Origin: Madurella fahalii
Lineage: Eukaryota > Ascomycota > Sordariomycetes > Sordariales
Assembly: GCA_029876055.1 (NCBI GenBank)
Contig: CM056876.1
Coordinates: forward strand, 2,790,001 to 2,854,000
DNA: 64,000 bases
Direction of reading: 5' to 3'
Within the stretch, counting starts at the first letter, position 1. Every line of letters starts with the position of its first letter. The translations under genes and the position numbers were made by a program. Of the stretch, positions 33,840-45,562 are shown in pieces. The notes under the pieces are model-generated. The model saw only the letters and a program-made list of their open reading frames with translations, did not search any database and was not told where the DNA came from.

Positions 33840-35593
33840 ATGGCCGACGAAAAGAGAGACTCGTCGTCAGACGGCTCCCACAAGGCCGGAGCGGTCCAGT
33901 CCGAGAACCCCGGCGGCACCACAGACCAGTAAGACCACCCGAACCTCGACATCACGAATCGCGGTTTCTGATGCTGACCGATCTAGATTCGGTCAGACCC
34001 TGGTCCAATTCGACCCCAAGGCCGAGGCCCGCCTTCGCACCAAGCTGGACTTGATGATTGTCCCGACCGTCTCGATCCTCTATCTGTTCTGCTTCATTGA
34101 CAGAGCAAACATCGGTACGAAGACGCGGCCTGCATCTCGTACGTGCTCGCTCCTGACACTCCAGCAGGAAATGCAAAGATTGCCGGCCTCGAGAAGGAGC
34201 TGGGCCTGACGGGCTACGACTACAATGCGCTTCTCTCCATCTTCTACGTCTCGTATGTCGTGTTCGAGATCCCGTCAAACATCATGTGCAAATGGATCGG
34301 GCCCGGCTGGTTCATTCCCGCCATCTCTCTCGGCTTCGGTGTTGCCTCCATCGCAACTGCTTTCGTGCACAACTTCTCTGAGGCTGCGGGCGTCCGCTTC
34401 GTCCTCGGCGTCTTCGAAGCCGGCATGATGCCAGGCATCGCCTACTACCTGTCGCGCTGGTATCGCCGCTCCGAGCTCACCTTCCGCCTGTCCCTTTACA
34501 TCGTCATGGCGCCCTTGGCTGGTGCGTTCGGCGGCCTCCTGGCGTCGGCCATTCTTACGCTCGACCATTTTGGCTCCCTGACGGGCTGGCGCATGATCTT
34601 TGCCGTCGAGGGCATCATCACCAGCGGTCTCTCAATAATCAGGTATGTCGCCATACTAACTGCACGCCTCCAATCCGCAGCCCGCTTCTAACATCAGTTT
34701 CCATAGCTTCTTCACCCTCACCGACCGGCCCGAGACGGCCAGGTGGCTCACTGCCGAGGAGCGTGAGCTCGCCATTGCTCGCGTCAAGTCTGAGCGCATT
34801 GCTACCACCGAGGTTCTTGACAAGATGGACAAGAAAAAGCTCCTCATGGGCATTCTCAGCCCTGTCACCATGTCGACCTCGGTCATGTTCCTGCTCAACA
34901 ACATCACGGTGCAAGGGTTGGCGTTCTTTGCTCCTACCATTGTCCGCACCATCTACCCGAACGAGACGACCGTCATGCAGCAGCTGTTAACCGTACCGCC
35001 CTACGCTGTCGGAGCCTTCTTCACGCTGCTTCTACCCTTGCTCAGCTGGCGCTTCGACCGCCGACAAATCTTCATGATGCTCTGCACGCCGTTGGTTATC
35101 GTCGGCTACAGCATGCTCCTGGGTACCCAGAACACCTCAGCCCGCTATGCTGCCACCTTTTTCCTTTCCAGCTCCCTCTTCGCTGTAGGACCGTTGTCGA
35201 ACTCTCAAGTGAGCGCCAACGTCGTTTCGGACACCGCTCGGAGCAGCGCTATTGGTTTGAATGGTGAGCACCCTCTTCATCGAGCAAATCTCGATTACAA
35301 TTAGAATCCTACCGTGCTAACAGCGGTCAACAGTGATGTTGGGCAACATGGGAGGCCTTATCTCCACCTGGAGCTACCTCCCGTGGGACGGACCCAAATA
35401 TCCCATCGGCAATGGCCTCAACTTGGCGGCTGTGACGGCCACTTTGATCATCGCTACGATCATGTTGTTCTGGATGAAATGGGACAACAAGGCGCGCGAG
35501 GGCCGCAATGCCGAAGAAGAGCTCGCAGGCATGTCGCAGCAGGAAGTCCAGGATCTCGACTGGAAGCATCCCAGTTTCCGATGGAGGCCGTAA
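33840..35593 (+). CDS. MFS anion:cation symporter (Dal5/allantoate permease type), 502 aa
   Basis: Exons 33840-33928, 33987-34114, 34168-34642, 34707-35263 and 35334-35593 total 1509 nt in frame. The sequence has the ACS-family layout: FDPKAEARLRTKLDLMIVP before TM1, FCFIDRANIGNAKIAGLEKE, YVVFEIPSNIM, RFVLGVFEAGMMPG, YYLSRWYRRSEL, GWRMIFAVEG, and LTDRPETARWLTAEERE in the central loop. Helices 7-12 follow, with a soluble C-terminus (EEELAGMSQQEVQDLDWKHP). Members import allantoate, nicotinate, pantothenate or similar organic anions; the substrate cannot be read from sequence. The start at 33840 opens the only frame that splices into TM1. Confidence 0.93.
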
Positions 35594-36583
35594 GCAAGAT
35601 GGATTATAAGCGGACAAAGGTCCGGCGCCACACGTTTATCCTTGTCTAAAAAGCGTCAGTTTATTGCATACTGTTTTATGAATACGTATTAGAGATAGAA
35701 TGCGGGAAGGAATTGCTATTTAAACACGTCCATAGCTCATGACCATTGGTCCTCTGTACCGCTCAACTGGCTTGATCCTTAATGCCGCAGCACGCTCTAT
35801 GGGCCACCGACGACTTAGGTTGCTTGTTTAGATAACGTCAAAGGCCCCCCAGGCGGGTCAGTCCGGGGGGCAAAAGATTTACCCTCGGCCCGGCCTCTCG
35901 TGCCTTGGACCACTTGGACCACGAATTACCCGGAAGAGTATTGACCCCTATGCCTCGACCTACCTTATTCGGCGGCAAATGCAACTTTGGCCCCAATGCC
36001 CCGGCGCTAGTAGTAATACGAGCCGGTGAGCAACATAACTGCTTGCTATGAACGAGCCACTAGAGAAAGTACGCAAATAGTAGCACCCGCTTGGAGCGTT
36101 CCCTAGCACCTAGCCCGAAATCGCTGGGGTAAGTACCAATTACTAGTACCACCGAGACTCTAGCTGAGCCTCTTCCCACAACCAAATCCTTTTCTCTCTT
36201 TCTCTCTCTCTTTCTCTTTCTTTTTCTTGTTTCTTTCTTTTTTTGTTTTTCTATTTTGCATTTTATTGCTTAGCTACCGAACAAGTGCTAGACACAGTAA
36301 CGAGAAACTGACACGTATTCGCTGAGGTGCCACAATGCCGAGAGCCTAAGGCACCTTAGTTTTAGAGTTTGAAGGAGCGGGGAGCTGTCGGGGAATCAAA
36401 GCATTCTTAATTAGCAAGAAAGAAATCTAAACAACTAATGTGGTATCTCTGCTCATTAATTATCCAAATCTAAAATTCACAATACCCGTAAAGTCTGTGC
36501 CATATCCTATCCTATAAATTCTGTCCCGTGATTACAGCATTTACTGTCTTAGTTTTCTAGTTCCCTTCTGCCCATCCCGTCCT
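35594..36583. other. Intergenic region between convergent genes
   Basis: The region contains a CT-rich microsatellite-like run at about 36188-36255 followed by T-rich sequence. No coding signal is seen; it holds the 3' flanks of the permease and the polyQ membrane protein. Confidence 0.5.
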
Positions 36584-38082
36584 TCAAACATGGGGGTTCT
36601 GTATCTGGTTTCCTTGCATAGGCTGCTGCTGTTGTTGTTGTTGCTGTTGCACATCCACGCTAGAAACCGCCTTTGGCTCTGCCATCGCCATCTGCTGGCC
36701 CGGTTGCTGCTGGTACTGAACGGGAGGCTGCTGCGGCGGGTAGTAGTAGTACCCCTGCGGCGGCTGCTGGTACATTTGCTGGAACTGCTGCGGCTGCTGC
36801 TGCTGCTGCTGCTGTTGTTGTTGTTGAGCAACAGCCAGGTAAGCGGGCAAGCCGTTGACGGTGCCCATCACGGGAACGCCAGCGGCCGGAGGGTGTGTGG
36901 GCACGGGCACCGGCGCGGGGCCCGCAGTATAGCCGGTTGGGAGGGTGCTCGAGTTGAACGCGGCGTTAAAGGACCAGCCTGGCTGCGGCTGTGACCAGAG
37001 ACCGTTGCGCCTACGAATGCCGAGGACGAAGAGCAGTACGAGAAGGACGAACATGAAGACGTAGTCGAAGAAGGAGTCGACAATGTACTTTGCTTCCCGG
37101 GGAGCCATGTCGGGGCGAATTGTTGTGATCGCCGGACTTTGCAGCCAAGAGTCGGCGTAGATGGCCATGACGACAAGAAGGCGGATAAAGTTCAGGATGG
37201 TAGCTACGAGAAGCAGGACGGCGGTCTGCAAGATGTTGTTGGTCAGCGGGTAGCTGCCTCGCATGGGGGTAGGTGTAGGTAGGATGGCACTTACACTGCG
37301 CAGCCCAGGGACTTCCTTGGAGCGGTGGACGGCGTATGAGGCGAGCCCAACCATTGGCATGCTGGTGATCCAGAACAGGATTATGATGGCGCCTTCTAGG
37401 CGGGTGGCGGTGAGTTGCGCTTGGACCAGATCGAGATATTCGTTTCTGCTAATCTCGCTGAAGATGGTGGCGGATTGTCGCACAATGAGTGAATGGTTAA
37501 ACCCGAACAGGCCAATGAGGATTATGAAAAGAATGAGTCCCCATCCTAGGACGGTATAACGGAGTAGTTTACGCCTTTGCAGATACTGACTGCCGTTGCT
37601 CAAGCAGAGCCGGAAGCCGCTGGCGAGCTCGACAAAAGCGATGAAGAGGAGTATGTCGGCCACACACCGTACGAAAAATGCCGTGATGCCAATGTGGGAG
37701 GATGCTTGGGCGATATACGCAGCGGTGGCCTCGCCGCCGCTGTAGATGTTGCTGTCTACGATTGCATGAATCCAGAGTTGCAAACCTGTCGCTATGACAT
37801 AACCGACCGAAGCTCTAAGATGAGGTTCCCTGTTAGTCCCAATGCAGTGTTTCCAGCGAGTTCGAGATTGGTAAAAAAAAAAAAAAAAAAAATAGAGCCG
37901 CCTCACATAATCCAGACGGGGTACACTGCCTTGACCCAAACGATGCCAACTCGCGCCGGGTCGCTTCTCCTGCGCGCAAGACACAAGCTGACGAACCACA
38001 GGACGCTGAGTGGTGTGACCCAGAGCCCGGCAAGGACAATGGAGCCGACAATTGACGGCGCAGAATAACCAATATAGTCCAT
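36584..38082 (-). CDS. Seven-TM-like membrane protein with polyglutamine tail, 450 aa
   Basis: Exons 38082-37907, 37829-37295 and 37225-36584 total 1353 nt in frame. About seven hydrophobic segments occupy residues 10-320 (for example SIVGSIVLAGLWVTPLSVLW, LLRYTVLGWGLILFIILIG, AIIILFWITSMPMVGLASYA, FFDYVFMFVLLVLLFVLG). The C-terminal 120 residues are cytosolic-type low complexity: a run of ten glutamines, Pro/Tyr/Gln repeats (QGYYYYPPQQPPVQYQQQ), then a second run of ten. The start at 38082 (MDYIGYSAP) splices into the membrane core through an intron carrying a 20-base A/T homopolymer (37873-37892). No named family is recognised; it resembles uncharacterised fungal integral membrane proteins. 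The CAG/CAA repeats are likely length-polymorphic. Confidence 0.85.
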
Positions 38083-39888
38083 GGTCAAAACGAAGGTTGG
38101 TAGGACAAGACGGTGCGCCCCGTGGGCGAGGGTTGATCAAGGCGAGAATGGTTTGGTAAATCAAGAAATGACACCGTGAGGGAAAGGAGCCGCAGACAAG
38201 GGGATGCTCGCAAGGTCATTTAAGCTGTCAAAGATAAGAGCGGTTCAATTTCACGCCGCCAAACGGCCAAGCGTTTCCACATCGCGACTAGGCGTGGCAG
38301 GGCTCGCGACGCGGGTGACGTCCTGCGCCGCAAGGACCCCTGTAACACCAGCGCACAGCAATGGGCGCTGGCCTCCCGGGCCCAAGACGGTTCAGCCGCC
38401 CCATTCATGTGGTGCACTGGATTAATGAGTAACTTTATTTGTTCATTTATTTTCGTTTCTCTCAGCGATGGAGCACCAAGCTGATGCTCATACCGAGGCC
38501 GATGCAACGGGGAAAGTGACTGCCTTAGGTAGGCCTGAGGTGCAAAGAAAACGCTAAGACCTCTTCCTCCCCCCTGAACTGTTTGGGGCGCTGCGCCACC
38601 AAATGCTTGAGATCCACTGAAAGGGCCCCACTGCTTGTACCGTTGGGACAAGGGTCTGGGCAGGTCTTGCGCTGAACCACGAATAACTCTGCGCGTGATT
38701 CGTGGGCGCTGCACGAAACACAAGTAGCGCACGCATGCCCAGGCTCAGGCTGTGCACAACGGCCCAGCACATTTCATTCGACGGAAAATCTGGAGTAACG
38801 CTTCAGCGGTACTTTGATACAGTACCTTAGTCTAGTGGTTGGGGCTGTGCTGCTGGCAGCGCAGTCACAAGGAACTTGCCTTTACAACTTAAACGAAGCA
38901 CAACGCCGCTACCTTACGCAGCTGGAGTGCAGGCTTTTCGCCAGATGAGCTATTGTTTCGCACGAGTGAGTTTCAGGTCCCGTCGCTGCAACGTGCCTTA
39001 GTGATTCATCACAGCTTTATCGTCCGTCGTCTTGAGTCATTCACCTCGGATGGTATTCCAGCCGATATGCAGTGGCTATACATGGTAGTTGAGCGAATTG
39101 AGACCACTATTTTAGTAGGCCTTGCTTGAGGTACGCAGTTGAAAGGGACATGGCTCTGGGGAATGTCACCTTACCCTATGCGCACAACTCAAGCTGGGGA
39201 AAACGCTGAATGGAGATAGCGTCTCCTCACTCTAGCAGGTAGTTGGCGAGGCAATCCCATGCAATCCTGAGTTCTTGGGCCAAGCCCTGCAACCCGAAAC
39301 CTAGGTAACTACCCACCTACTAGGTAGAGACAGCTCGAAACGAACCAAGACAGACGCCATTCCCCGTCTCCCCAAACCAGACAAAGCCCTACATGCCCCC
39401 CCGAAAGGAAGCTCGGCATTCCCACCCAGCGAACGGCCGTTTCCCCATCGGAAGAGCACTTGAAGTCGGATAGTGGTTTGTCAATCTCCTGACGACCAGA
39501 TTCAAACCCGACGTCGATAAGGACTCTTATCTGCATTCTCGACGCCTGCTACGTACACGTACTGCATTTAGTTAAGCATTTGGTGGGGTGAAGCGTGAAC
39601 TCGACCTTATCAGGACAACCGCAGCTGCTCGACAAATGAGCGTCCATAATCCTTATCGATCTCGCGGATAAAGGCGGGCAGGACGGGGATGATGATATCC
39701 CGAATCAGGACGAGGTCAAGGGTAGCGAGGTGAGAGTCCGAGACATAAAGGAAGCATTTGGCTGCGTCGTGGAGACAGAATGTCGATATTGGGTGGTGAT
39801 CGCCATCATCGCAGCGCAACGCCAAATCGTTTTCTTGTTTGGCCAGCCAGCCATATCTCTGTTTGGACGACACCCCCTTTCCACAACA
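38083..39888. other. Intergenic region between divergent genes
   Basis: The region holds the promoters of the membrane protein (left) and the amine oxidase (right). Minus frames at 38220-38732 and 39309-39536 show no features. An in-frame extension upstream of the amine oxidase (39730-39888) is open but is not like the family. Confidence 0.45.
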
Positions 39889-42235
39889 ATGATGCGATCC
39901 GCCGTCGCTGATCCCCCCCATCCCTTCGATCCTCTAACCCTTCCCGAGATTGAAGCGGCCACCGCAATCGTCCGGAAGGCCCACGGCGACGTCTTTTTCA
40001 ATGTTATCACCCTGCAGGAGCCGCGCAAGGCCGAGATGACGGCATGGCTCGCCGAACCCGATGCTGCGCCCCGGCCGAAGCGTGTCGCCGACGTAGTGGT
40101 CATTGTGCCGGGCGGCAAAGTATACGACGGGCTTGTGGACCTGACCGATGTCAAGATCACGAAATGGGAGCTTCTCGACGGGGAGCAGCCAATTGTATAA
40201 TTATTCCTCTTCGCCCGGCCGACGGTAGACGGAGAAGTTGCTAACAAAGAGGCTCGTAGATCACCATGGAAGAGCTCCAGCTGGTTGAACACATCGTCCG
40301 CAAAGACCCCAAGGTTATTGAACAATGCGTCATCAGCGGCATTTCCCCCGAGGACATGGGCAAAGTGTACTGCGACCCATGGACGATCGGGTACGACGAG
40401 AGGTTTGGCAGCGGAGTGCGGCTGCAGCAGGCGCTCATGTACTATCGCCCTGAGATAGACAGCTGCCAGTACCAGTATCCGCTCGACTTCTGCCCCATCT
40501 ATGATGCCGACAAGGGTGAGATCATTGCCATCGATATCCCCAAGGTGCGTCGCCCGCTCAGCAAGGCGCCGCCCATGGACTATCACCCATCTGCTGTGGA
40601 GAAGAGGGGCGGATATCGTAGCGATCTGAAGCCCATCAACATCACGCAGCCCGAGGGCGTGTCGTTCAGGATGAAAGGGAGGGAGATTGAGTGGCAGAAT
40701 TGGAGCTTCCACATCGGCTTCAACTACCGAGAGGGTATTGTGTTGAACAACATTGCCTTCAACGACAAGGGGACCATCCGGCCCATCTTCTACAGACTGT
40801 CCTTGGCCGAGATGGTGGTGCCTTAGTAGGTCAAACCCCAAGAATCTCAGCCGCCAGAAGAAGATGTACGTACCTGACGGCAAAACCACCAGTGGCAACC
40901 CCGAGTATCCGCACCACCGCAAGCACGCGCTCGACTCAGGCGAGTACGGCGCCGGCTACATGACCAACAGCTTGTCCCTCGGGTGTGATTGTAAGGGCTC
41001 GATCCACTACCTCGACGCCCACTTCCCCACGCGGGATGGCGGCCTACGAACCATCAAGAACGCCATATGCATTCATGAAGAGGATGCGGGCATCCTCTTC
41101 AAGCACAGCGACTTCCGTGATGACTCGGTCATCGTGACGCGGTCCCGCAAGCTCGTCATCCAACAGATCTTCACCGCCGCCAACTACGAGTATGCCATGG
41201 CGTGGGTCTTCCATCAGGACGGCACCATCCAGCCCGAGATCAAGTTGACGGGCATCCTCAACACGTACGCCATGAGCCCCGACGAGGACACGCTCGGCTG
41301 GGGCACCCAAGTGTACCCGGGCGTCAACGCGCACAACCACCAGCACCTCTTTTGTCTGCGCATCGACGCCAACGTCGACGGGCCCAACAACACCGTCTTC
41401 ATGTCGGACGCTGTGGCAAGCGACGCCCCGGTGGGCAGCCCCGAGAACCCGTACGGCAACGCTTTTTCCAACAAGCGCACCAAGCTGGCGAACACGCGCG
41501 AGGCCATGACCGACTACAACAGCGCCACGTCGCGCACGTGGGAAATCGCCAACCCCAACAAGCTGAACCCCTTCAGTAAGAAACCCGTCAGCTACAAGCT
41601 CGTCAGCAGGGAGGTGCCGGGGCTCTTACCCAAACCAAACTCCCTCGTGTGGAAACGGGCCCCCTTCGCCCGCCACGCGGTACACGTCACAAAGTGTAAG
41701 TAATCAGTCCCTTCCCCCCATTCCCCTCGCTTCCCATTCGCATCCTCCATCTAACAGGTCGCCCCTCCCTCCTCCGCGGCGACGACGCTTCCCAGACCGC
41801 GACGACCAACTCCACCCGGCCGGCCGGCACGTGCCGCAGACGTCGGGCGACAAGCCCGTGGGGCTGGCGGCGTGGGTTGCGGGCGGCGGCGACGGCGACG
41901 GCGACGGCAATGGTGACGGCGATGGTGACGGCAGCGAGTCGGTCGACAACACTGACATTGTGGTCTGGCACACCTTCGGCCTGACCCACTTCCCCTCGCC
42001 CGAGGACTTCCCCGTCATGCCGGCCGAGCCCGTCACGCTCCTGCTGCGGCCGCGCCACTTCTTCGCCGGGAACCCCGTGCTGGACGTGCCGCCTTCGTTT
42101 GTGCGCACCTCGAGCCAGGTGGCCAGGGGGGAGGACGGTGTAGCGGTGGTTGGGGACGGGGTCAGTCGGTTGGCTTTTGGCGGGGCGTGCTGTGGCCGGA
42201 AGGACAAGGACGGGGATGGGTGTGGGTGTTGTTAG
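39889..42235 (+). CDS. Copper amine oxidase (primary amine oxidase), 704 aa
   Basis: Exons 39889-40194, 40260-40825, 40893-41695 and 41796-42235 total 2115 nt in frame. It deaminates primary amines to aldehyde, ammonia and H2O2 using copper and topaquinone. Visible are the N2/N3 domains (DVKITKWELLDG, GYDERFGSGVRLQQALMYYRP), the catalytic-base region PYGNPEYPHHRKHALDSGEY, and the topaquinone tyrosine in TAANYEYAMAW. The copper ligands are HNHQH and the later His of THFPSPEDFPVMP. The third intron must run to CTTCCCAG at 41795; this rebuilds VTKYRDDQLHPAGRH. Oddities are a Gly/Asp repeat insertion (about residues 587-604) and a Lys/Asp/Cys tail ending GCGCC instead of a peroxisomal signal. The start at 39889 was chosen because the family begins close to the PFDPLT motif. 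Confidence 0.95.
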
Positions 42236-42807
42236 GGAGGTTGGGTTTGGATGGGGCCCGAGGTTTGAACTCGGATTCCATTGCTTGTTTGGATTGCCCG
42301 GGATGATTACCTGGTAAGGAGGTAATGGTAAGCTACCTTGGACGAGTCTGTTTTCAGCCGAGATCTGGGACTGCTACGGCTGATCGGGTGCTGGCGTACT
42401 TTCTTTTGCGTCGTCCTCTTTCCTGACAATGTGCAATGTGAATCGCATTTACAGGCCCCGCCCACCAGGCAGCTGCACTTCAGAACAGGAAGGGGCGGGC
42501 TCCTTCTTCTACAGTGTCCCGGGTTTGCTAAGACTTCCCGGGACAGAAAGGCTCCCCCATGACACGAGTCAAAGAAAGCATGTTGGGCAAGCCCGGAACG
42601 GCCATGGGAGTCGAGGAAGTGGCGCGCCTGACAACGCCCACGGCTCTCAACTTGAAGTGCGCATGCATTCCCGGATCGCTTCAAGTTCCTCGCCGCCCGA
42701 ATCAAGCTCTCGCGAATCGGAGCTTTGCTTCCTGTACGGACTGACCGCTTTTCATTCTTGATTCTGTTGAACTTTCTTCCAAGCAGCTCTTGCAAAACAT
42801 CGTCACC
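42236..42807. other. Intergenic region
   Basis: No gene is seen. The last 150 bases form a CT-rich leader before the ATG at 42808. The minus frames crossing the region are shadows. Confidence 0.5.
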
Positions 42808-43701
42808 ATGAAGTTCACCACCACTCTGATTGCCGCCATCCTCGGCGCCATCCACATCCATACTCTTCCTACCGACACTCCCCCGGCCGGGGCTCTGTCT
42901 GCCGGCCTACCCATCCCCGTCCCCCCTATCCCAAGGCCGCCTAGTATTCCCAGCCCACCTCGCTGGGGCTCTCCTGGTCAATTTCCTTCCGGCCGAGGTC
43001 CGCCTGGATACGTCCACGGGTGCCGCCAACTCGGCCCAGGCCGCCCTCCTTGCGCCGGGCTAGGTTTCAGCCCCGAGCCGCCCCGCATCCCTGGCACGAC
43101 CGACTACAGGCATTGGGCCGGCGGTCTCCTGACTGGACCGGGGTACAAGAGCGTCACTGGAACCATCACGGTCCCTCGGGCGAGGTGCCGTCCCAGCCGC
43201 TGCGAGGCCGGGAGCATCGGCTCGGCATGGCTGCGTCTCGACCGCGAGGCGTATGGCGGGCGTCTGTACCCGGATGGCATCCTGTACGCGGGCGTGGGGA
43301 TGTGCATTAACAGCGGCTTGCCGTCGTACGTGGCGTGGTACGTTATCTCCCCGCCAACCCCTTTCGTCCGCCACTTTGGCGGCCCATGTTCCATCTGACG
43401 TCTTTTGGGCAGGGTCAGAGGAGCCACTTTGGAAGCCTGGGCTGTGCTGCACGGCGTGTACGAAGGCGACACCATCATCCTGACGCTGGAGGCAACCCCG
43501 TACTACCGCGCCTCTGCCACCTTCACGACCCCAAACGCGTGTTATGTTGCTACGGTGTATCCGCGACCAGGCGGAAACGGCACCTTTCCGAACCCCGGAC
43601 GACCGGGCGCCGGCCCTGGGAGGCCGGGCGGTTTGTTTCCACCGGGTCCGGGCTTCAAGGGCGGGTACGAGCATGACGATGAAGACCATGATGATCATTG
43701 A
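42808..43701 (+). CDS. Secreted peptidase G1 (eqolisin)-like protein, 272 aa, probably inactive
   Basis: Exons 42808-43337 and 43413-43701 total 819 nt in frame. A signal peptide (MKFTTTLIAAILGAIHIH) leads into a Pro-rich segment, then a beta-rich domain resembling the G1/A4 fold: HWAGGLL...YKSVTGTITVPRA, IGSAWLRLDREAYGG, DGILYAGVGMCI, YVAWVRGATLEAW and VYEGDTIILTLEAT. Active eqolisins carry a catalytic Gln (AILQTG-type strand) and a Glu in a WYEWYP-type strand. Here these strands read GILYAG and YVAWVRG, so both residues seem absent. The C-terminus is Gly/Pro-rich and ends in an Asp/His cluster (EHDDEDHDDH) that could bind metal. The fold assignment is moderate. Confidence 0.7.
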
Positions 43702-44155
43702 TTGGTAAAAAGCTGAGCATTGGCCGAGCAGCGATGGGAAGCGTTAGCTACAAAGATGCCCAAAGGTGACGACAGAAAAGATGTGCAAACGGGCTAAATC
43801 CTGTAATAATAGCGTCAGCACTTGCGTTATTCCATTTGAAACTCATTGGTGGCTTCGTAACAGTAGTGTTCATCTCGTTCATTTCTTTCTCTTGTCGGCG
43901 TCACACTGATGGTCCATGCCCGTCGGGATGCCATTTTGCTGCCCACCTAAAGTAACAAAAAGCGCTGTATGATGTTCTGTAGCGTATAATGATACTATAA
44001 TTTGTCAACTTCACTGACAATGGGTGCAAAAGCCCTTCCATGAACGACAGGAGGGAGCGCTTTAGGAGTATCGCGTAACCCACGCTACCCAAGCCTGCCA
44101 ATGCATTCTATATACAGGCAGAATCTATACCGGAATGAGCCGCGACTCGTGGTTA
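43702..44155. other. Intergenic region between convergent genes
   Basis: The region is AT-richer than its neighbours and has no coding signal. It holds the 3' ends of the G1-like gene and the thioesterase gene. Confidence 0.5.
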
Positions 44156-45005
44156 TTAATCCACCTCGTCGGCTATGGCGGCCCCTTCCGGGGCAGTATA
44201 CGGCGGACTCGCACCCCAAGCTTGCATTACGAATCTAGGACGATGTCATGGTCAGCACGGTAGTTAGGCTGGATCTCCATAGGCCGGACTCACTTGGTAT
44301 GGCTACCCCTGGCAGCCAGCTCGCCCTTCTGATTTCTGAAAGTAACGGTCGTGTAGGCAAGCGTCTTGCCGACTGTTCGGCCGGTAGTGTTAGTCCTATT
44401 TCGCCCTTCGAGAAAAGAGGAAAGCTTGCGTACTCTTGTCGCAGACGGCAGTGGCCTGGATTTTCTCTCCGACCTTGCCGCCACCGCTGAGGTACGTGAC
44501 TGCAGACGCGAGAGAGTGGGTTAGTGCACCTGACGGCTTTGTGAAGTGCCCGAATGGTCATGGGAAAAACCATACCGTTTAAGTCTGTAGAAACGCCAGT
44601 TGCGTAAAGGCCCATGGAAGCGACGGCGAGGGAGCCACCAAGGTCGACCATGCTTGCTATAGTGCCGCCATGAAGAATTTTCAAGCGGTTCTGGAGATGG
44701 GATGTCAATGGCATGGCATAGACGCGGGTTAAAATGGAGAAGGCGTACGGTATGGTCCTTTGTGATGTGCAGTTCAAAATCGACTTTGCCTTCTGTAGCG
44801 TTGGTGATGCGCAGCTGGAGGTCCTGGAGTGAGCACGGGAGATGACTTGAGGAGAGGGATGGTGGTTTACATGGGACCCAAAGAGCCTGTATGATGGGTC
44901 CATGTCAGCTGCTGGTCGACATCGGATGAACAGAGCTAGGCAAGCTATTTACCGTGGTTCTAGACCAGACTCGGCCATGAAGGATTTCAGTACCTGGCGA
45001 AACAT
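44156..45005 (-). CDS. HotDog-fold acyl-CoA thioesterase (PaaI/Them2-like), 160 aa
   Basis: Seven small exons (45005-44953, 44886-44871, 44823-44749, 44690-44576, 44499-44434, 44372-44294, 44234-44156) total 483 nt in frame. The protein has the PaaI-type motif ILHGGTIASMVDLGGSLAVAS, with the HGG-x-D signature, then GVSTDLNVTYLSGGGKVGEKI and GKTLAYTTVTF. It ends RGSHTKFVMQAW plus a short tail. It hydrolyses acyl-CoA thioesters; in fungi the likely site is mitochondrion or cytosol. The second exon is only 16 nt. A gene model stopping at the TGA directly after HTK would lose the conserved last strand, so the final intron (44235-44293) is preferred. Confidence 0.9.
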
Positions 45006-45562
45006 TTAACTCTCGGCTTGGCTTATCCCTTTCTTCTATATAGAGACATACAGATCGAACAAATCTCGCCGGCGGCAGCTTCGTTGCCATTTTTGCGGCT
45101 ACTGGTGATGGTAATGGAACCTGGAACGGTTTTGAATTGGTTCAAGTTGATGTTTCCCCCTGAAGACGGAGAGTGGGACAGTATGTCGTGCACACTACGG
45201 CACAGGACCCACCCATCGGACCCTACGTGTACTGTGACATCGCCCCGAATCCGGAATTGCTTAGCCGAACAAGGCGCTTGGGCCCCTTGTCGCTCGCCCT
45301 GCCTGCGCGGACCCATCCGATGAGGCTCAATAAATCGAACTCTTGCAACGGACGGCGGGCGGCCAGCCAGAGCCGCAAGACTGGGGCAACGCCACCAGAA
45401 CCTTAACTTTGCCGAGACAAGGACGCTTCGGCAGAAACCAACAGTCGCCCACATCATCGCCGTTGGCTACATTACAGCGCACCGCAATTGGCGCGGCGAC
45501 TGCGACGGCGATAATGCCAAATCACACGACCGACTTCTGCTGCGCAAAGCGAGCCAAGCAAA
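45006..45562. promoter_or_regulatory. Shared bidirectional promoter region
   Basis: The 557 bases lie between the divergent start codons of the thioesterase and TFB2. There are CT-rich stretches and no intervening gene; I see no assured single motif. Confidence 0.5.

Noticed and set aside
32872..33840. 322-codon minus-strand ORF opposite the permease promoter
   Set aside because: It lies in GC-rich sequence open on several frames, has no family features, and begins inside the upstream region of the plus-strand gene.
38072..38164. Extended start of the polyQ membrane protein in the 526-codon ORF
   Set aside because: That N-terminus reads through the intron containing the poly-A/T run; the spliced start at 38082 gives a clean first membrane helix.
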